A DNA stretch of 64,000 nt, from NCBI GenBank assembly GCA_002104945.1, contig MCFH01000010.1, positions 1-64,000 on the forward strand, read 5' to 3'. Below the pieces are notes generated by a model. That model saw nothing but the letters and a program-made list of their open reading frames with translations, ran no database searches and was not told the origin of the DNA. Shown here piece by piece: positions 1-19,883 of the stretch (the stretch's first letter is position 1; each line of letters opens with the position of its first letter). This stretch comes from Piromyces finnis (taxonomy: Eukaryota; Neocallimastigomycota; Neocallimastigomycetes; Neocallimastigales; Neocallimastigaceae). The position numbers and the translations under genes were made by a program.

Positions 1-790
1 TGATCAATTTCTTGTTCCACTACACTCGCAATAAATTCCAAATGATCTAAACCTAATGGTCTTCTTTTGATTTTTACTTTAAATTCTGGAACATATCTAC
101 CATCCGGTACATTGTTCAATTTTCCAACAATCTATTTCATGTAATAAATATAAATACACGTATATATTAATAAGGCAATTATACTAATATAAATGATAAT
201 AGTATAGATACTATATCAAATATTTCTACATTTATTATTCATGTATATTTACATGAAACCAACAAACGCTATTTAAATATATGGAATCATTTTTTTCAGT
301 CCAATAGTTGATTCTATGAGCAATGTCACAATTTTTATAACTTATGGTTTGAGTTACTAAAAATATATTTAAAATAACTATTAATTTCTTTAATTAATAT
401 CATTGAGGATAATAAATATTTATTTTAATGTAATACCCAATTTCTTATATTTATCATAATACGTTGTTTCATCGTTTACAAATTTTTTTTCATCCTATAA
501 ACAATTATTATATTATAGTTATTTTATTGATAAAAAAACTTATTTATACAAATTTTATAATTTATACCCCTAAAATATTGAAACAATATTTTTTTTTTTT
601 TTTAACAATAATATTTTTTTTTATACTATTACTATTATTTTATTTTTTTCTTTTACCTCTGTATATTTATTATTATTATTAAAAACTCTCTTCCATATAT
701 CAGAACTTTTAAGATTATTATTTAAATATTTACATGTCTTATAAAAAATTGAATTTATATAAATGATAGATAAAATGTTATATTTAGTAA
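1..790 (-). CDS. F-box/PP2 (phloem lectin)-like protein, 3'-truncated by window edge
   Basis: Four exons can be joined on the minus strand: about 790-657 (start uncertain), 494-437, 356-253 and 131-1. All inner introns have GT...AG ends and the reading phase is kept at each junction. The first exon reads like the second half of an F-box (K-T-C-K-Y-L...S-S-D-I-W-K-R-V-F). The third and fourth give N-S-V-C-W-F-H-I-V-G-K-L followed by N-N-V-P-D-G-R-Y. This resembles the V-C-W-F-x-I-x-G-K signature of plant and fungal PP2/Nictaba-like domains, which in F-box proteins bind glycans on substrates sent to an SCF ubiquitin ligase. The N-terminal half of the F-box was not found, and the gene continues beyond base 1. 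The family call rests on short motifs. Confidence 0.5.
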
Positions 791-839
791 TGTATATATA
801 TATATGAAATATATAAATAAAATCCTTTTTTTTCTCCAC

Positions 840-1828
840 TATGAATTTAATAGTGAATTTTTGAAGAAATTAAAATAAAGAAATAAAATTCTATTTTTTT
901 TGTTTTTATTTTATGGTTATAGATGTAATAGATATTATTACTTAATATATAAGTTTTTTAATTATACTTGTTCTTATTGGAAATGATAGGTATTATGAAT
1001 GAATCAAAAAAAAAAAAAAAAAAAATAAATATTCTATATTGATTTAACTTTCACACATATAAATACTTTTTTCTTTATTTAATTATTGAATTGATATTAT
1101 AATTTGTATTACATAAAAGACATTTACTGATGTATAATTGATATAATCGTTTAGTTTCATATATTTTGGAATTTCATATATAAGAATTTGATATGGTAAT
1201 TTAAATATTCCTATTTTTTTTTTTTTTTTTAAAAAAAAAGTAATTTTAATAAAGTAAGAATTTGTCTTTTATATTAAAAAATATTATATTATTTACCCTT
1301 TCTTTCCATAATAAAATTTTATTTTCTTTCAAGAAAAAAAAAAAAAGTTTTTATTTTATTTTTCTAAGCTATAATTTAGTTTTATTGTTTTTTAAACAAT
1401 TTGTAGCCATTTAGAAATGTATATTTAATTAAAATTTTTATATTTTAGAAAACTTTAAATTTATTTTTTAAATTAATTTTTTTTTTTTTTTATCTCTCTT
1501 TTTTTTAAAAAAAATATATGGACTCAAAATAACTTTTTAATTATTATTATTATTATTATTTTTTTAAAATATAAATATAATTATAAAAATAAAACAATAA
1601 AAAAAAAGGGAAATAATTTTTTATAAATAATTTAATATAGTATGTCCATTATTTTTATTTTTATTCATTATTATATAATAAATAATTCTAATTTTTTAAC
1701 ATTTTAATATCTTCTATAATAAGTGATAATTGTATATAATGTAATCTTTATTAAATAATTGAATTACAAATTATTGAAATGAAATAAAAAACTTAAATAT
1801 TAATGAAAATGTATAAAAAAAATGTCAA

Positions 1829-1875
<47 letters not shown>

Positions 1876-2059
1876 GTAGTAATAATAAAAGATATTTTTA
1901 ATAATTTAATTATTTTAAATTTCTATCCTAATTTATATATTGAGTATATATATATGAAATATGAAAATAATGACTATGAAGAATTTACTTAAAAAATTAT
2001 TTGTAATTGTTAAACTAAATAAATATTAGTTAGGATGAAAAAAAAATAAATAAAAAAAA
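840..2059. other. Intergenic, low complexity
   Basis: A+T-rich spacer between the F-box-like gene and the 3' end of the phosducin-like gene. It has many homopolymer runs and an AAAT/AATA tetranucleotide array at about 1829-1875. The missing first exon of the F-box-like gene may lie near 850-1000, but no convincing exon was recognised. Confidence 0.6.
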
Positions 2060-3142
2060 TTATTTTAATAATTCTTCTTCAAAATCTTCATCATCACTAA
2101 AATCATCTTCATCATCAGATTGATTTAATACATTTGCAAGTTCTCTTATACTACCACTTCTACTATTACTACCAGTCATTGGTCCATTAATGGAAAGATT
2201 AGTTATATCTAATATATCATCCTTTATTAAAGCTTTTCTATTTAATAATAACTTTTCTAAATCATCAATATCAAACATGCCATTGTCCATGGTAGGTAAA
2301 TCATCCGTAACACGAACTAAATTAGCTACTAATTCTTTATTACGATAACATAATAAAGTTGGTAAGGCAATTTCATCAAAATTTGGATCTGCTTCGGTAG
2401 AAATAATACATAAAAATTTTGCTAAACGGTATTTTTCTGCTAATACGATTAAATATTGATTGAGTAATTTACATTGTTCGTTATGTGGTTGGAAAAGGTG
2501 AATAATGACAGCAGTGCGACTATCTTCATTATCAATTGCATCAACAAATTGATTTACACCAATTTGATAAAGTGTTCCATAACGAGTTCTACCTGCAATT
2601 CTTTTTAATTCGGTAAGACGTTTTTGACGATATTGAATCATAAATTCATCATCATCTTCTAAAAGTTCATCTAATTCATTATGTTCATCTAATGCATTGT
2701 TAAGCTCCTTCATACTAATAGTATTTTCATTTTTTTTATCTTCTATAGCATCTACAGTTTCTCCAAATTTTTCTCTTTCTTCTTGTTCAATTTGACGCTG
2801 TATCCAACCTGATGCCATAGAACCTTTATTAATATTTGCTTGAATTTCACGTTCATTTTGTTCACGACGTAATGCATTTTGTTTTTGATGGAATTTATAA
2901 TCAGCAATAACACCTTTTGGACCTGTTGCTGCACCTCCTTGATGGGAAAGTGATTGACGAAGTTGTTGGTCTTCTAAAATTCTTTCAATTTCAGGATCCA
3001 TTCTTTGTCTTTCAACTGGTTTAGTTTCTTCTTCTTCTCCATTTGTACTTTCATCATCACTTCCTCTATATGGTTCAATATCAGGATCATTTTGACGCTT
3101 AATTGCGTTTATAATAGCTTCATCACTTGGAGGTAAAGACAT
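2060..3142 (-). CDS. Phosducin-like protein (PhLP family), CCT co-chaperone
   Basis: A complete single-exon gene of 360 residues. The acidic N-terminal region contains a T-G-P-K-G-V-I-A-D-Y motif, matching the conserved TGPKGVINDW block of phosducin-like proteins, followed by a charged helical stretch. Residues about 185-305 form a thioredoxin-like fold without the catalytic Cys pair (A-V-I-I-H-L-F-Q...A-L-P-T-L-L-C-Y-R...L-V-A-N-L-V-R-V-T-D). The C-terminus is acidic and ends E-E-E-L-L-K. In known members this protein binds G-beta-gamma and the CCT chaperonin in the cytosol and assists G-beta folding and dimer assembly. The start is the first ATG of the open frame and the length is normal for the family. 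The neighbouring symplekin gene diverges from it. Confidence 0.9.
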   Translation of the reverse strand: MSLPPSDEAIINAIKRQNDPDIEPYRGSDDESTNGEEEETKPVERQRMDPEIERILEDQQLRQSLSHQGGAATGPKGVIADYKFHQKQNALRREQNEREIQANINKGSMASGWIQRQIEQEEREKFGETVDAIEDKKNENTISMKELNNALDEHNELDELLEDDDEFMIQYRQKRLTELKRIAGRTRYGTLYQIGVNQFVDAIDNEDSRTAVIIHLFQPHNEQCKLLNQYLIVLAEKYRLAKFLCIISTEADPNFDEIALPTLLCYRNKELVANLVRVTDDLPTMDNGMFDIDDLEKLLLNRKALIKDDILDITNLSINGPMTGSNSRSGSIRELANVLNQSDDEDDFSDDEDFEEELLK

Positions 3143-3475
3143 TCTTAATTATTATTTAGTAAATTTATATTATGTCATATTGTGTTATGAATATTTATGT
3201 ATTATAATAAGTAATGATAAATTTAAAATAAAAATTAATGAGATTTATATTGAATTAAATAATTATATTAAAAAAGGTATAATTTTTGTTAATTCATAAG
3301 TATTGGATTAATAAATAAATAAATAAATAAATAAATTTTTTAATACTCTTTTTATTTTTATTTATCAAATGATTTTTTATAAAAATTAAAACTTGGTTCT
3401 ATATATTTTTTAGAAACTATTTTTTCGTCTTTTTATTATGTTTAACAAGATGGTTTATATTGTGAATAATTTAAT

Positions 3476-3528
<53 letters not shown>

Positions 3529-3956
3529 CTAAATTAGCATAATTTCAGTGTGATTAATTTCATAAGTTATAAACAATTGTATAATAATCTTATTGTAAAC
3601 CTTTTTTATAACATCAATTTTATTTAATATATTTATTATTAATATTATAAATTAATATATTATTTCAAAATTATTCTTTAATATTTCACTCTTATATAAT
3701 TGTTTCGCAAAATGTGTTAACATTCCATATTCATATGCTGTAGTCTTTTATACATATTTATAATAATCACCATTTTTACTTTTATTCTATTTTTATATAA
3801 TCAAATTATATTTTTTTTTTTTTGAAGATAATTTATTACGAAATCTTTTATTTATTTGTTTTTATTTACTCATTTATATGAATGATTTCTTATTATTAAA
3901 AAAAAAAGATAACATCTTATGTTTTATTTTTTTTAAATTTATTTTAAATAAGTGCC

Positions 3957-3987
<31 letters not shown>

Positions 3988-4678
3988 ATTCATTATTATT
4001 CTTACTTTTGACTATATTGACTTCAGTAAATAATATTCTTTTATAATGATTTATTATTATTTTTTATTTTTATATTTTTATTTACTTTATAAATAAAAAG
4101 TTAATTCTTATTTTATTTAAAAGTTGTATGTTTATGTTTGTATTATAAATTATTATTTATTTAATTAAAATTTTAATTAATTTTATATTACAAATTTAAA
4201 AAAAATTGCTATTTCTTTCGTGCTTAAGTTTAATTTCATAAAAATAAATAATATTTCTATGTGGCTTTATAATTTTAAGGTGAATAATCCATTTACATTT
4301 TCATTGAGTTATAATACATTAAATCAAAATTTAATACATTAAATTCTATATTATCAATAATAGATTTAATTATACCAAAAAAAAAAAAAAAAAAGTGAAT
4401 CAAAAAACTATAATGAATATTTATTTTTATCAAAAAATTTTGACACTTTTTCGTAATATTTAAAAAAAAAATACATCTTTTTAAATCATTATAATTAGAA
4501 AAAAGAATAATCACACATTTACAAACAAATATTTATTCAATATATTCAATATATATTTAAAATAATATTTTAAAAAGAAAGTGAAATATAAAAAGCAACA
4601 ACAACATTATTATTAATACAATATCTCACTCTATTATAGATTATAGTAAATTTATATTGATATAAAATTAATGAAAGA
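3143..4678. promoter_or_regulatory. Divergent intergenic region between phosducin-like and symplekin genes
   Basis: A 1.5-kb spacer that must hold the promoters of both flanking genes. It contains a 51-nt pure poly-T run at 3478-3528, a further poly-T run near 3959-3980 and AAAT repeats near 3312. No specific promoter motif could be supported and no open frame looks real. Confidence 0.5.
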
Positions 4679-11125
<6,447 letters not shown>

Positions 11126-11702
11126 AAAAAAAAATTCATATTATATAAAAAAAATTATTTATTTATTTTTATATCATATATAACTAATATAGAAAAGTAA
11201 ATAAATAAGATTTTTTTTAATTTTATATTTTTACTTTTTCAATATATTTTTTTATTTATTAATGGATTTTATATAAACTTTTTAAAATTTTCACTTTTTT
11301 TTTTTAATTAAACTATACAATAATATTTTTTTTTTTTTTTTTTTTTTAAAAAAAGAATATATTTCATTATATTATTATAATTATAATTATATTTTAAACG
11401 AATACATAGTAATTTTTTCTCCACCATACTTTTTTCTTTTATATATTTATATCAACAAAATCATTTCAAAAAAAAAAAAAAAAAAAAAAAAGTAAAATAT
11501 TAAATAATATCTAATAATAATAATAATTTAAAATAATTTCATATTAAATATATATATTTAATAAAAATAAAAAGACATTTTTCAAGAAATAAAAATAAAT
11601 TTAATAAAATAATAAAATATAAAATCATATATTTAATACTTCAACAACACTTATTAATTTCTTAAATCATAACTAATAATAATTAATTAATTATTTATTT
11701 AT

Positions 11703-11794
<92 letters not shown>

Positions 11795-12666
11795 TGAAAT
11801 TATTTTTAAAATTTATCATATTACAATTGTTTTTTTTATTTGAATTATATAGTAAATCCTTGCTATTTTCTTTTTTACAAAATAAAGAGTAATACCAATA
11901 ATTACAATCAGAAAAATTTTATAATCCTCATATCATTATTTCCCTTTTTTTTTTTTTAAAAAAAAAAATAAAAATGAAGCAACATACAAAAAAAATTAAT
12001 ACTAATCGATAATTTACTTTATCTCCTTAATGAAATTTTCATTAAAAATATAATTATTATGTGTAATGTTTATTAATTAATAATTTTTTTATTTTAAGAA
12101 ATTATTAAATACTCTTTTAATATTTTTGAAAGATTATAATAATCATTATTTTCATTTTTTCATAACTTTTTTAAACATTTTCTAATATTATGATTTCTAC
12201 TATTATTTAAATTCTATTTTATAATTTATAAGAAGAAAAAAATGAAATAAAAAAGTTATTACAAATACATTAATTTTCATTTATCTTTTTTTTAACCAAT
12301 AAAAATTATCTAAATTTGTATATAAAATATATTATGTATTTTCCTTTTCTGTATGTTCTATTTCTAATAATAATGTATACAATTAATTAATAATTGAATT
12401 TATAAGTTTAAGAATATGTAAGAAAAAAAAAAAAGGCTCATCTTAAATTATAGCGTTCAAAAAAAATATATATTATTTTATAATATTTATAATAATAATA
12501 ATAATAATAGTACTATTTAATAATAGTGATATATTTATTCTATTCTATTCATATATAAATTATCTTTTTTTTTCTAAACAGGAATGAATGAATAAAACTA
12601 AGGATTGAATTATTTATAATTCTATTTTATTATTGTAAAAGGTAAAATTCTTTTCTTTATTCAACT

Positions 12667-12715
<49 letters not shown>

Positions 12716-13534
12716 TTAATAGAGTTATTTAATTAAATAAAAAAAAAAATGGTAATAATGTATTACCTTCTATTAAATAAATTGAACCATATATTAATTT
12801 AATATATTACCATTTTTTTAAAAAAATAATTTTTGTTAATACCAAGGATGAAAAAAAAAAATTAATTAAACTTAATATATATATTAAAAAGTTGTAATGA
12901 AAAATAGGTAGAGTTTTTATTTTTTATAAAAAGTTTATAACTTTAAAAGATCTATTTATTAAATCATTCTATAATTATTAATGTTTTATTTCTTATAAAG
13001 TTATTATTCTAATCTATATTAATTGGATATTAATTGGCTGTAAATTTTGCTAAAATAATGTTGTCCTAACTTTTTATATTTAAAATATAATTTTTTTTTG
13101 ATTTGGATATTTATTCTTTAATTATAATAACACAAAAATAAAAAAATGAAAAATGAAAGATTTTTTTTTTTTTTTTGATTAAATATATTTTTTATTTATA
13201 TTTTTCTAAATAATGGTTTAAAATTCTTATTAAAAATAAAAAAAATGATTAATAAAATAAATTTATAAAATAAATATTATTATTATAGATAAAATTAAGT
13301 AATATTAAATGACATTAAAATAAATAATTGATATTAAAACCTTCAATATGTATATAATTCTATATTGCTAATAATTTATTAAAATAATTAAAAGAAAGAG
13401 ATTATATATACTTTTATTAATAGATAAAAAATAATTAAAATATACTACTAATATGATCATATTTTTCTTTATATAATAAAAATCTGATATATTGTAGAAT
13501 ATTATTAACACTATTAATTCGCAAGATATATTCT
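11126..13534. other. Convergent intergenic region, low complexity
   Basis: A spacer of 2.4 kb between the 3' ends of symplekin and the CotH-glycosyltransferase gene. It holds poly-T and poly-A runs (for example about 11462-11490 and 12681-12712) and an AAT array at about 11705-11777 that flips into ATT units to about 11793, a possible hairpin. No gene was recognised. Confidence 0.6.
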
Positions 13535-16500
13535 TTATTCTTCCTTAGTTTCATTTTCCTTGGTTGGTTTGTATTTTTTGAAAATTTGTATTTTTCTATT
13601 TTGGTATTTCATTTTTTTTTTAAAAGCTAAAAATTCAGTCACCTCAGATACATTAGCGATAGCTTTTTCAGAATCAGGGATAGTCATAATATCTGGAATG
13701 GTCATGTTACTTATATCTCTTTTCAATGCTCTTTCTTTAATACTATCATTGGTTCTAACAAATGGTAAATAATAAGATAAAGTATAGATAATGGTGGCAA
13801 TTCTACAAAAGTTAGTGGAAAGGATTTGATAAAATATTGGAAATACAACGCAAACTTCAAAAGGTAATTTAATTTTTGGGTTATTTCTTGCGATGATTAA
13901 ATTAAAGATATCTAAGCTAATGAGTGAAATGGCAATGCAAATGCAAACAATCATTAGTGCTGGTAAATAAGAATGCATTAAAAACATAAATACTAATAGC
14001 ACAAGAAAGGCGTAATCGTTTAAGATGGAAATAATAAAATCAAAACAAAATAATTTAGCTGTAAGAGTAGCTCGATGATTCCAACGACATTTATGGAGCA
14101 AACAATAAAGGAATTTAAAAAGAAAACGATGACGTGCTGGTTCCCAATAAGCAACACGTTGACGTGACAATGAATATTGACCACAATCGCAATCTTTCAT
14201 ATTTTCTCCTAGAAAATGTGGAAGATATTCTTTTAAGTGGAAATAGCATCTTGGTACAAGAGTATCTATGATAACATGTGCTATTTCAATTTTATAATTA
14301 CCATCATGTAATTCATTTGGATCACAAAATTGAGGTTTACCATACATGGTATGAAGACGAAGACCAAGTTGTAAATCATCTCCACGGAAAACTGTATCAT
14401 GACGATAAAGACACTCCAATAGGAATGGGGTACTCCAAGTACTCATAGCCCCACTTGGGAATACTACTGTACCAATATCCTTATGTACCTTTTTACTGTA
14501 CATTGAAATAATATATTCAAGATTTTGAAATGCTGAAACTATACCTTCACGACGATTACTTGCAATAATAGGATAGGCTAATGCTTTTACATTTTGATCC
14601 TTTTTAAAGTAGGATAAAATTTCTTCTTCAACCCAATTTTCCGGAATTAATACATCATCATCGATAATTGAAATGTACTTGATATCAATACCCGACCAAA
14701 ACAAATTATTTATTAGACAAAATTGAGCTAAAGTTTTAGAACCTTCATTTAAATTTGCATAAATAATATTTAATCCACAATAATTAGGATGTGTACATCT
14801 AAAGTGATGACTATAACGATCTACAATTTCCTTCATTTTTTGTTTTTCACTTGGAGAGGAACCATTTTCAGCTATGAAAATTGACATTGGCGTAGTAATT
14901 TTCAATAAATTTTCTAAAGTTGCTGGCAACACATCTGAACTATTATGACATACAATAAGAAAAGCATGATTAATACTTTTATACATGGATACAATTTTAG
15001 ATTGTTTATCAGAATAAGAAAAAGCGTTTTTTCTTCTGATATACTCTTTTTGAAATGATATGTTTTCACCATAATTTTTACAACTGAGTTTTTCGTTTAT
15101 TGAATTAGATGCCTCTGATATATCATCCACGTCAGAATGATTGGATTTATTTTTATTTCCATGAACAATGTCAATTTCTATGACATTTCCTATTTCTTCA
15201 TTTGGTATTCCGTCGTTACCCAAATTAATGTTGATGAATGAATTATTTGTGTCTGTGCTATTATGTTTGTTATAGTTAATACCCTTATCCCCATTCGAAT
15301 CCCTATCATGAGTGGAATAGTTATTGGCACTATCTGAATTATTATTGAAAATGATTGTATTATTGGATGCACTACTATTGTCATAAGTATCACTATATAG
15401 GGTAAAACCATCGTCTTCTTCATCATTAATAATGGTTGATGAACTATCCATTTCATTATAAATAGCTAATGATTTCTTATTAAGAGAAGGCCATTTTACA
15501 AAAGGTGCGCCTAATAAAATCATAAAACTTTCTCTATTAAGTAAAAGCCAACATATAATATTAAAGGTTATAAAGGGTATGCTGAAAGTTGCATAATTAT
15601 TAATGATATAATTATATATTTTTCGACAGAGAACTTTGTAATAACTAAACTTTAGATTGGATCCAATTAAAAAATAGGATATTATAATCATGATCACAAG
15701 TTCAAATAAAGCAACCAACCAAAGCTTGAAAAAAGTAAAAGGAAAAAGTCTTGTTTTTTTATTGGAAAAAAAGTACCAAACAAAAGGATTAATGAAAACA
15801 CCGTATAAAAGATGAATAAAGATGATTATGAATGATATTAAGAAAGCATTTGTAAAAATAGAGTAGATACTGAATAAATTAATATTACGATTAGATTTAA
15901 TAATTTCATCTCGCCTTTTTTTAATAAATATTTTCAAAGAGGCATAATCCTTTTCTATATTTGACATTTTATTTATTTGATTATTATTCTTATCAAGGAT
16001 AGGTTCCAGTGAACCGTCCCATTTTAAATCTGCATGAACCATATTGAAAATACTATCCATTCTATCTAAAAATAAGGTAGTTCCAAAAAAATTATTTACT
16101 ATATAATTTATATAATCTCTAGTGTTATGTTTTTCACTTGAATAATTCATTAAATTATCAAATATTGGTCTTCTCGTATCTTGTTTTCCTTTTCCTATAA
16201 AACGAAATTCCTCAAATTCTGTATAGGTATAATTTTTACTCCAATCATTTAATGGTGAAGAAAAATATCCTTCATGATAATTCCATTGGTTTTTTGTCTA
16301 TCGAGTTAAGAAAAAAAAATTTTAAATATTAATTGGTATGTTATCTTTTTTTTTTTTTTAAATAATAACCATTTTATATCTATCTATCTATATATACTAT
16401 ATATAATATTTCATAAAAGATATAACTACTTACTTTATCATAATATAAAAAATAATTGGTTCCATTATATAAATAGCCATGCTGATTATTTAAAATGTAA

Positions 16501-17956
16501 TCTATAGTCATTATTTTTAAAAATGAATCATAATTAAAGTTTTTTTTTAATTGGTCCAAGGAATTAAAATTTTCAGTCATATAGAATAATTTAGCAAGAT
16601 CATTTTTGGAATGAAAAGTTTCAGGAGATTCAATTCCTTGATACCAATAATTTGCATAACTATCTATATTTTCATTAATTAACAGTTTTGGGAATGTTTC
16701 AATTAAATCAAATTCACCATTGTATTTCATTGGAGAAAAGTGACTATTCATTTGGCCATACATTTCAGTAGTGTTAAATTCATTTTTAAAATAATCAATA
16801 TTTGGATTTTCTTTGATTAAATAAAAACCTATAGGGTTATTATTAAAATAAACTCTGGTAAATCCCACTTGAGCAGATGGTACATCCATAACATTACAGA
16901 TATCGGTATACATTTTATGACGAAGCATAAGATTATCAGAAGAAGTAGATACTAATTGAATACTAGTTTTATTAAACAGATTATAATATAATTTATCTGT
17001 GGGAGATGTTTGTGGTTGGGTTAAACTGTACTCTTTATAGGAGAGAAAATAAGAAGTTTTTTTAGGGTTATGATTCTTTTGAAAATAATATTTATTGGAA
17101 TAGTAGGTAGTAAAATAAATATCGGTATTTATATTATCTGCCAATGCATTTATTTCCAATAATAAATTTTCAAACTTTCCCACCGAATATGGAGTAATAA
17201 TAGTAGCACTTACGTTTAATGATGGACTATTTTGTGAATTGGTGTAATGAGCATTTTCTAAATCCTTATAGCCGGAAATGTCACCATTTAAATAAATTGT
17301 TGATATAAAATTATCAGAAAACAATTCTGAATACTTGTTTTGATTTCTGGTTATTTGGTTTCCTACTACCGTAGAAAGATCTGGATGATTATAAATTGAA
17401 TCATTTCTATTGAAAAATTCATTTAACGGTTGGTTAGAATTCATATTCGATGGTTGAGCCAATCTTTTAAAATTTTCTTCTTTTATGATTTTATTTTTAT
17501 CAGTGATACTATAAGAAACATAACTATATGTTTCCTTTTTATCTAATTCATATTCTCCTCTCCAAATAGGATAATCTGTATCATCTAAATCTACTATTTT
17601 ATTATTAATTTTCAGACCTACTTTTGTTGTATTTCTATTCACCGGGAACACTACACTAAATTGATGAACCTCTAATTTTTTATATAACAAATATAACATT
17701 TATATAAATATGTTATAATGTTATAAGTCAATAGGTAAAAATATATTATAAATGTATATTATTATTATGATATTATGATACATGATTATTAATAACAAAA
17801 TTTTACAGCTAAAAAAATTATAATTATAATATAAATAAAAATTAAAGAATATATATATATATTCTTTAAATACTAACTTGAATAAGCATTTGTGAAAAGA
17901 ATTATTAATTCAAATAAATAAGTAACCCTATATATAAAATTCTTCTTTTTCAACAT
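13535..17956 (-). CDS. CotH kinase-like domain fused to a family-2 glycosyltransferase
   Basis: Three exons, 17956-17878, 17671-16434 and 16297-13535, join in phase to 1359 residues. Exon 1 is a signal peptide ending T-N-A-Y-S. Residues about 28-520 are a CotH-type domain (K-N-D-L-A-K-L-F-Y-M-T-E-N-F...N-Y-F-L-Y-Y-D), which should lie outside the cytosol. Three hydrophobic segments follow (about 581-616, 625-650, 674-700), then an Asn/Asp/Ser-rich linker. A GT2 domain spans about 882-1178, with D-D-D at 985-987, F-R-G-D-D-L-Q-L-G at 1078-1080 and R-Q-R-V-A-Y-W at 1151-1157, and more membrane segments follow. Motif order fits processive chitin, hyaluronan or cellulose-type synthases with cytosolic catalysis. 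Three helices after an external N-terminus place GT2 in the cytosol. The W-D of the usual CotH W-D-x-Y motif appears to be Q-H, so kinase activity is uncertain. Confidence 0.85.
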
Positions 17957-18688
17957 TTTTATTTTACTAATAATAATAATGTATATAAAGACTATTAAGT
18001 AAGTATATCAAGTATATTATTATTTAGTGTTAATACTATAAAGTATTGCTATTTTTGAATAAATAAAAAAAAACAAAAACACTTGATAAACCTTTTTATT
18101 TTTCTTTATTTTTTATATGGGATTTTCAACCAATAAACCTTGAGAAATAAATAAATAAATATTTATTTTATTTTATTTAAATCATCCATTGAATAATTAT
18201 TCCTATTTAAATGAATTTAAATGGGTATTTAAATATATAAAAAATATTAAAATTAAAAATAAATTAAATTTATGAATTTTTTTTTTTAATACCAAAAAAA
18301 TATTTTTTAATAGTAATACTAATGATATTATTTAATATTAAGCAAAAATAAAAGGTAATACTATTTTAATAAGAAATATCATATTTTACTATTTTATATT
18401 CATTCTTTTAATATTACAATTTTATTTTACTTTTTTTTAAAAAAAGCTTTTTTTTTCCTTATTGAATAATCTTCTATTTTTTGATAGCAAACTTTTGGGT
18501 TACTTGACCAATCAAACAAAAAAAAAAATTTAATATTCCTTCTTTTGTATTTTTATAACTCTTGGTGTATTTTTTTTTTTTCTTTTTGGATGCTTTTATT
18601 TCATTTATAAATATATTTTTATATTGACGCTCTTTAACATCGTTTTATACTTTTAATATTTTTTTTTTAAAAAAAATCTTATTTAAAG
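17957..18688. promoter_or_regulatory. Shared divergent promoter region of the glycan gene pair
   Basis: 732 bp separate the start codons of the CotH-glycosyltransferase gene (minus) and the LRR-glycosidase-like gene (plus). The region is A+T-rich with many TATA-like strings, so no single box can be assigned. The head-to-head arrangement suggests co-regulation; this is inference. Confidence 0.4.
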
Positions 18689-19847
18689 ATGAATATAAAA
18701 TTTTTAATAGCGGTTTTTCTTTTTCTATTCCTGTTGCCTTTTTCTGTGGATAGTTTAAATTCCTGTCGAAAACTGAAAAATCACTTGTGTCCTTCATGCG
18801 GTAAAGAAGACTATCAATGTGAAACCAATGAAAAGGGTGAGATAGATAGATTGTATGTAATATGAAACAATACAATGCTTTAAACTATTTTTATCAAGTT
18901 TTATAGCTATATTATTAATATAATATAATTTGATAATTTGTATATATTCATAAAAATTAATGTATAATAAATATATATTATAGACATATTAATAATCAAG
19001 ATTTTAGTGGTGGTATTCCAGATAAGATTTTCGAAATAACTTCTATAACATCATTGTAAATAATACTTTTTTTTTTCTATTTGAAAAACTTATTAAAATA
19101 ACCTGTACTAACTTTTTATTATTTATAAAAATCAAATGTGTCTATGTCTTTAAAAATAATAAATTTATATATATATATATTTATAGATATTTACTAAATG
19201 ACAAAATTTTTACACTTTCGAATCAAATTAGTAATCTAAAAAATCTTTTAAGACTGTAAAATTTATACCTTTTAATATAAAATATATCACTTAAAACAAT
19301 TTTTTTTATGAAAAAATTTAATTTATAATAATACTAAAAATTATAATATTTTAAATTCACCTTAACTATTTTATTTTATATGATTAATACAGAGATGTTA
19401 GAAAAAATAATTTGAAAACTATTCCTTCAACCATTAGAAATCTTAGTAAACTTAAATACTTGTAATTTTTAAAAATTTTAAAAAGAATTCACATAAATAA
19501 GCTCTTATATTTTTTTTAAATAAAAAAAGCCAAAAAAATTAATTTATATATTTTTACTAACTTCTTATTTCCATTTATCTATAGAAAACTAAGTAATAAT
19601 CCTATAACAGAACTTCCAGAAGAAATTGGAAATTTAAAGGAACTTAGATCATTGTAAATAAAAAATATAAAAGGATTAAAAAGAAAACTTTTTTTTGATA
19701 TTAATTTAAATCCCTCCCTTTTTTTTTAATTGATTTTTTATTTCTATACAAAGATATTTAACAAATTGTAAATTGAAAAAACTGCCATCATCCATTACTC
19801 AACTTTCTAATCTACAAGATTTGTGAGTACTTCTAAAAATTAAAAGA

Positions 19848-19883
<36 letters not shown>

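Noticed and set aside
13535-17699. CotH and GT2 frames as two separate genes
   Set aside because: A phase-0 GT-AG intron joins them, and the CotH fold's C-terminal part (F-F-G-T-T-L-F-L-D) lies in the downstream frame, so splitting would leave both incomplete.
18645-18875. Minus-strand 76-residue frame
   Set aside because: Antisense to exon 1 of the LRR-glycosidase-like gene, which has a clear signal peptide on the other strand.
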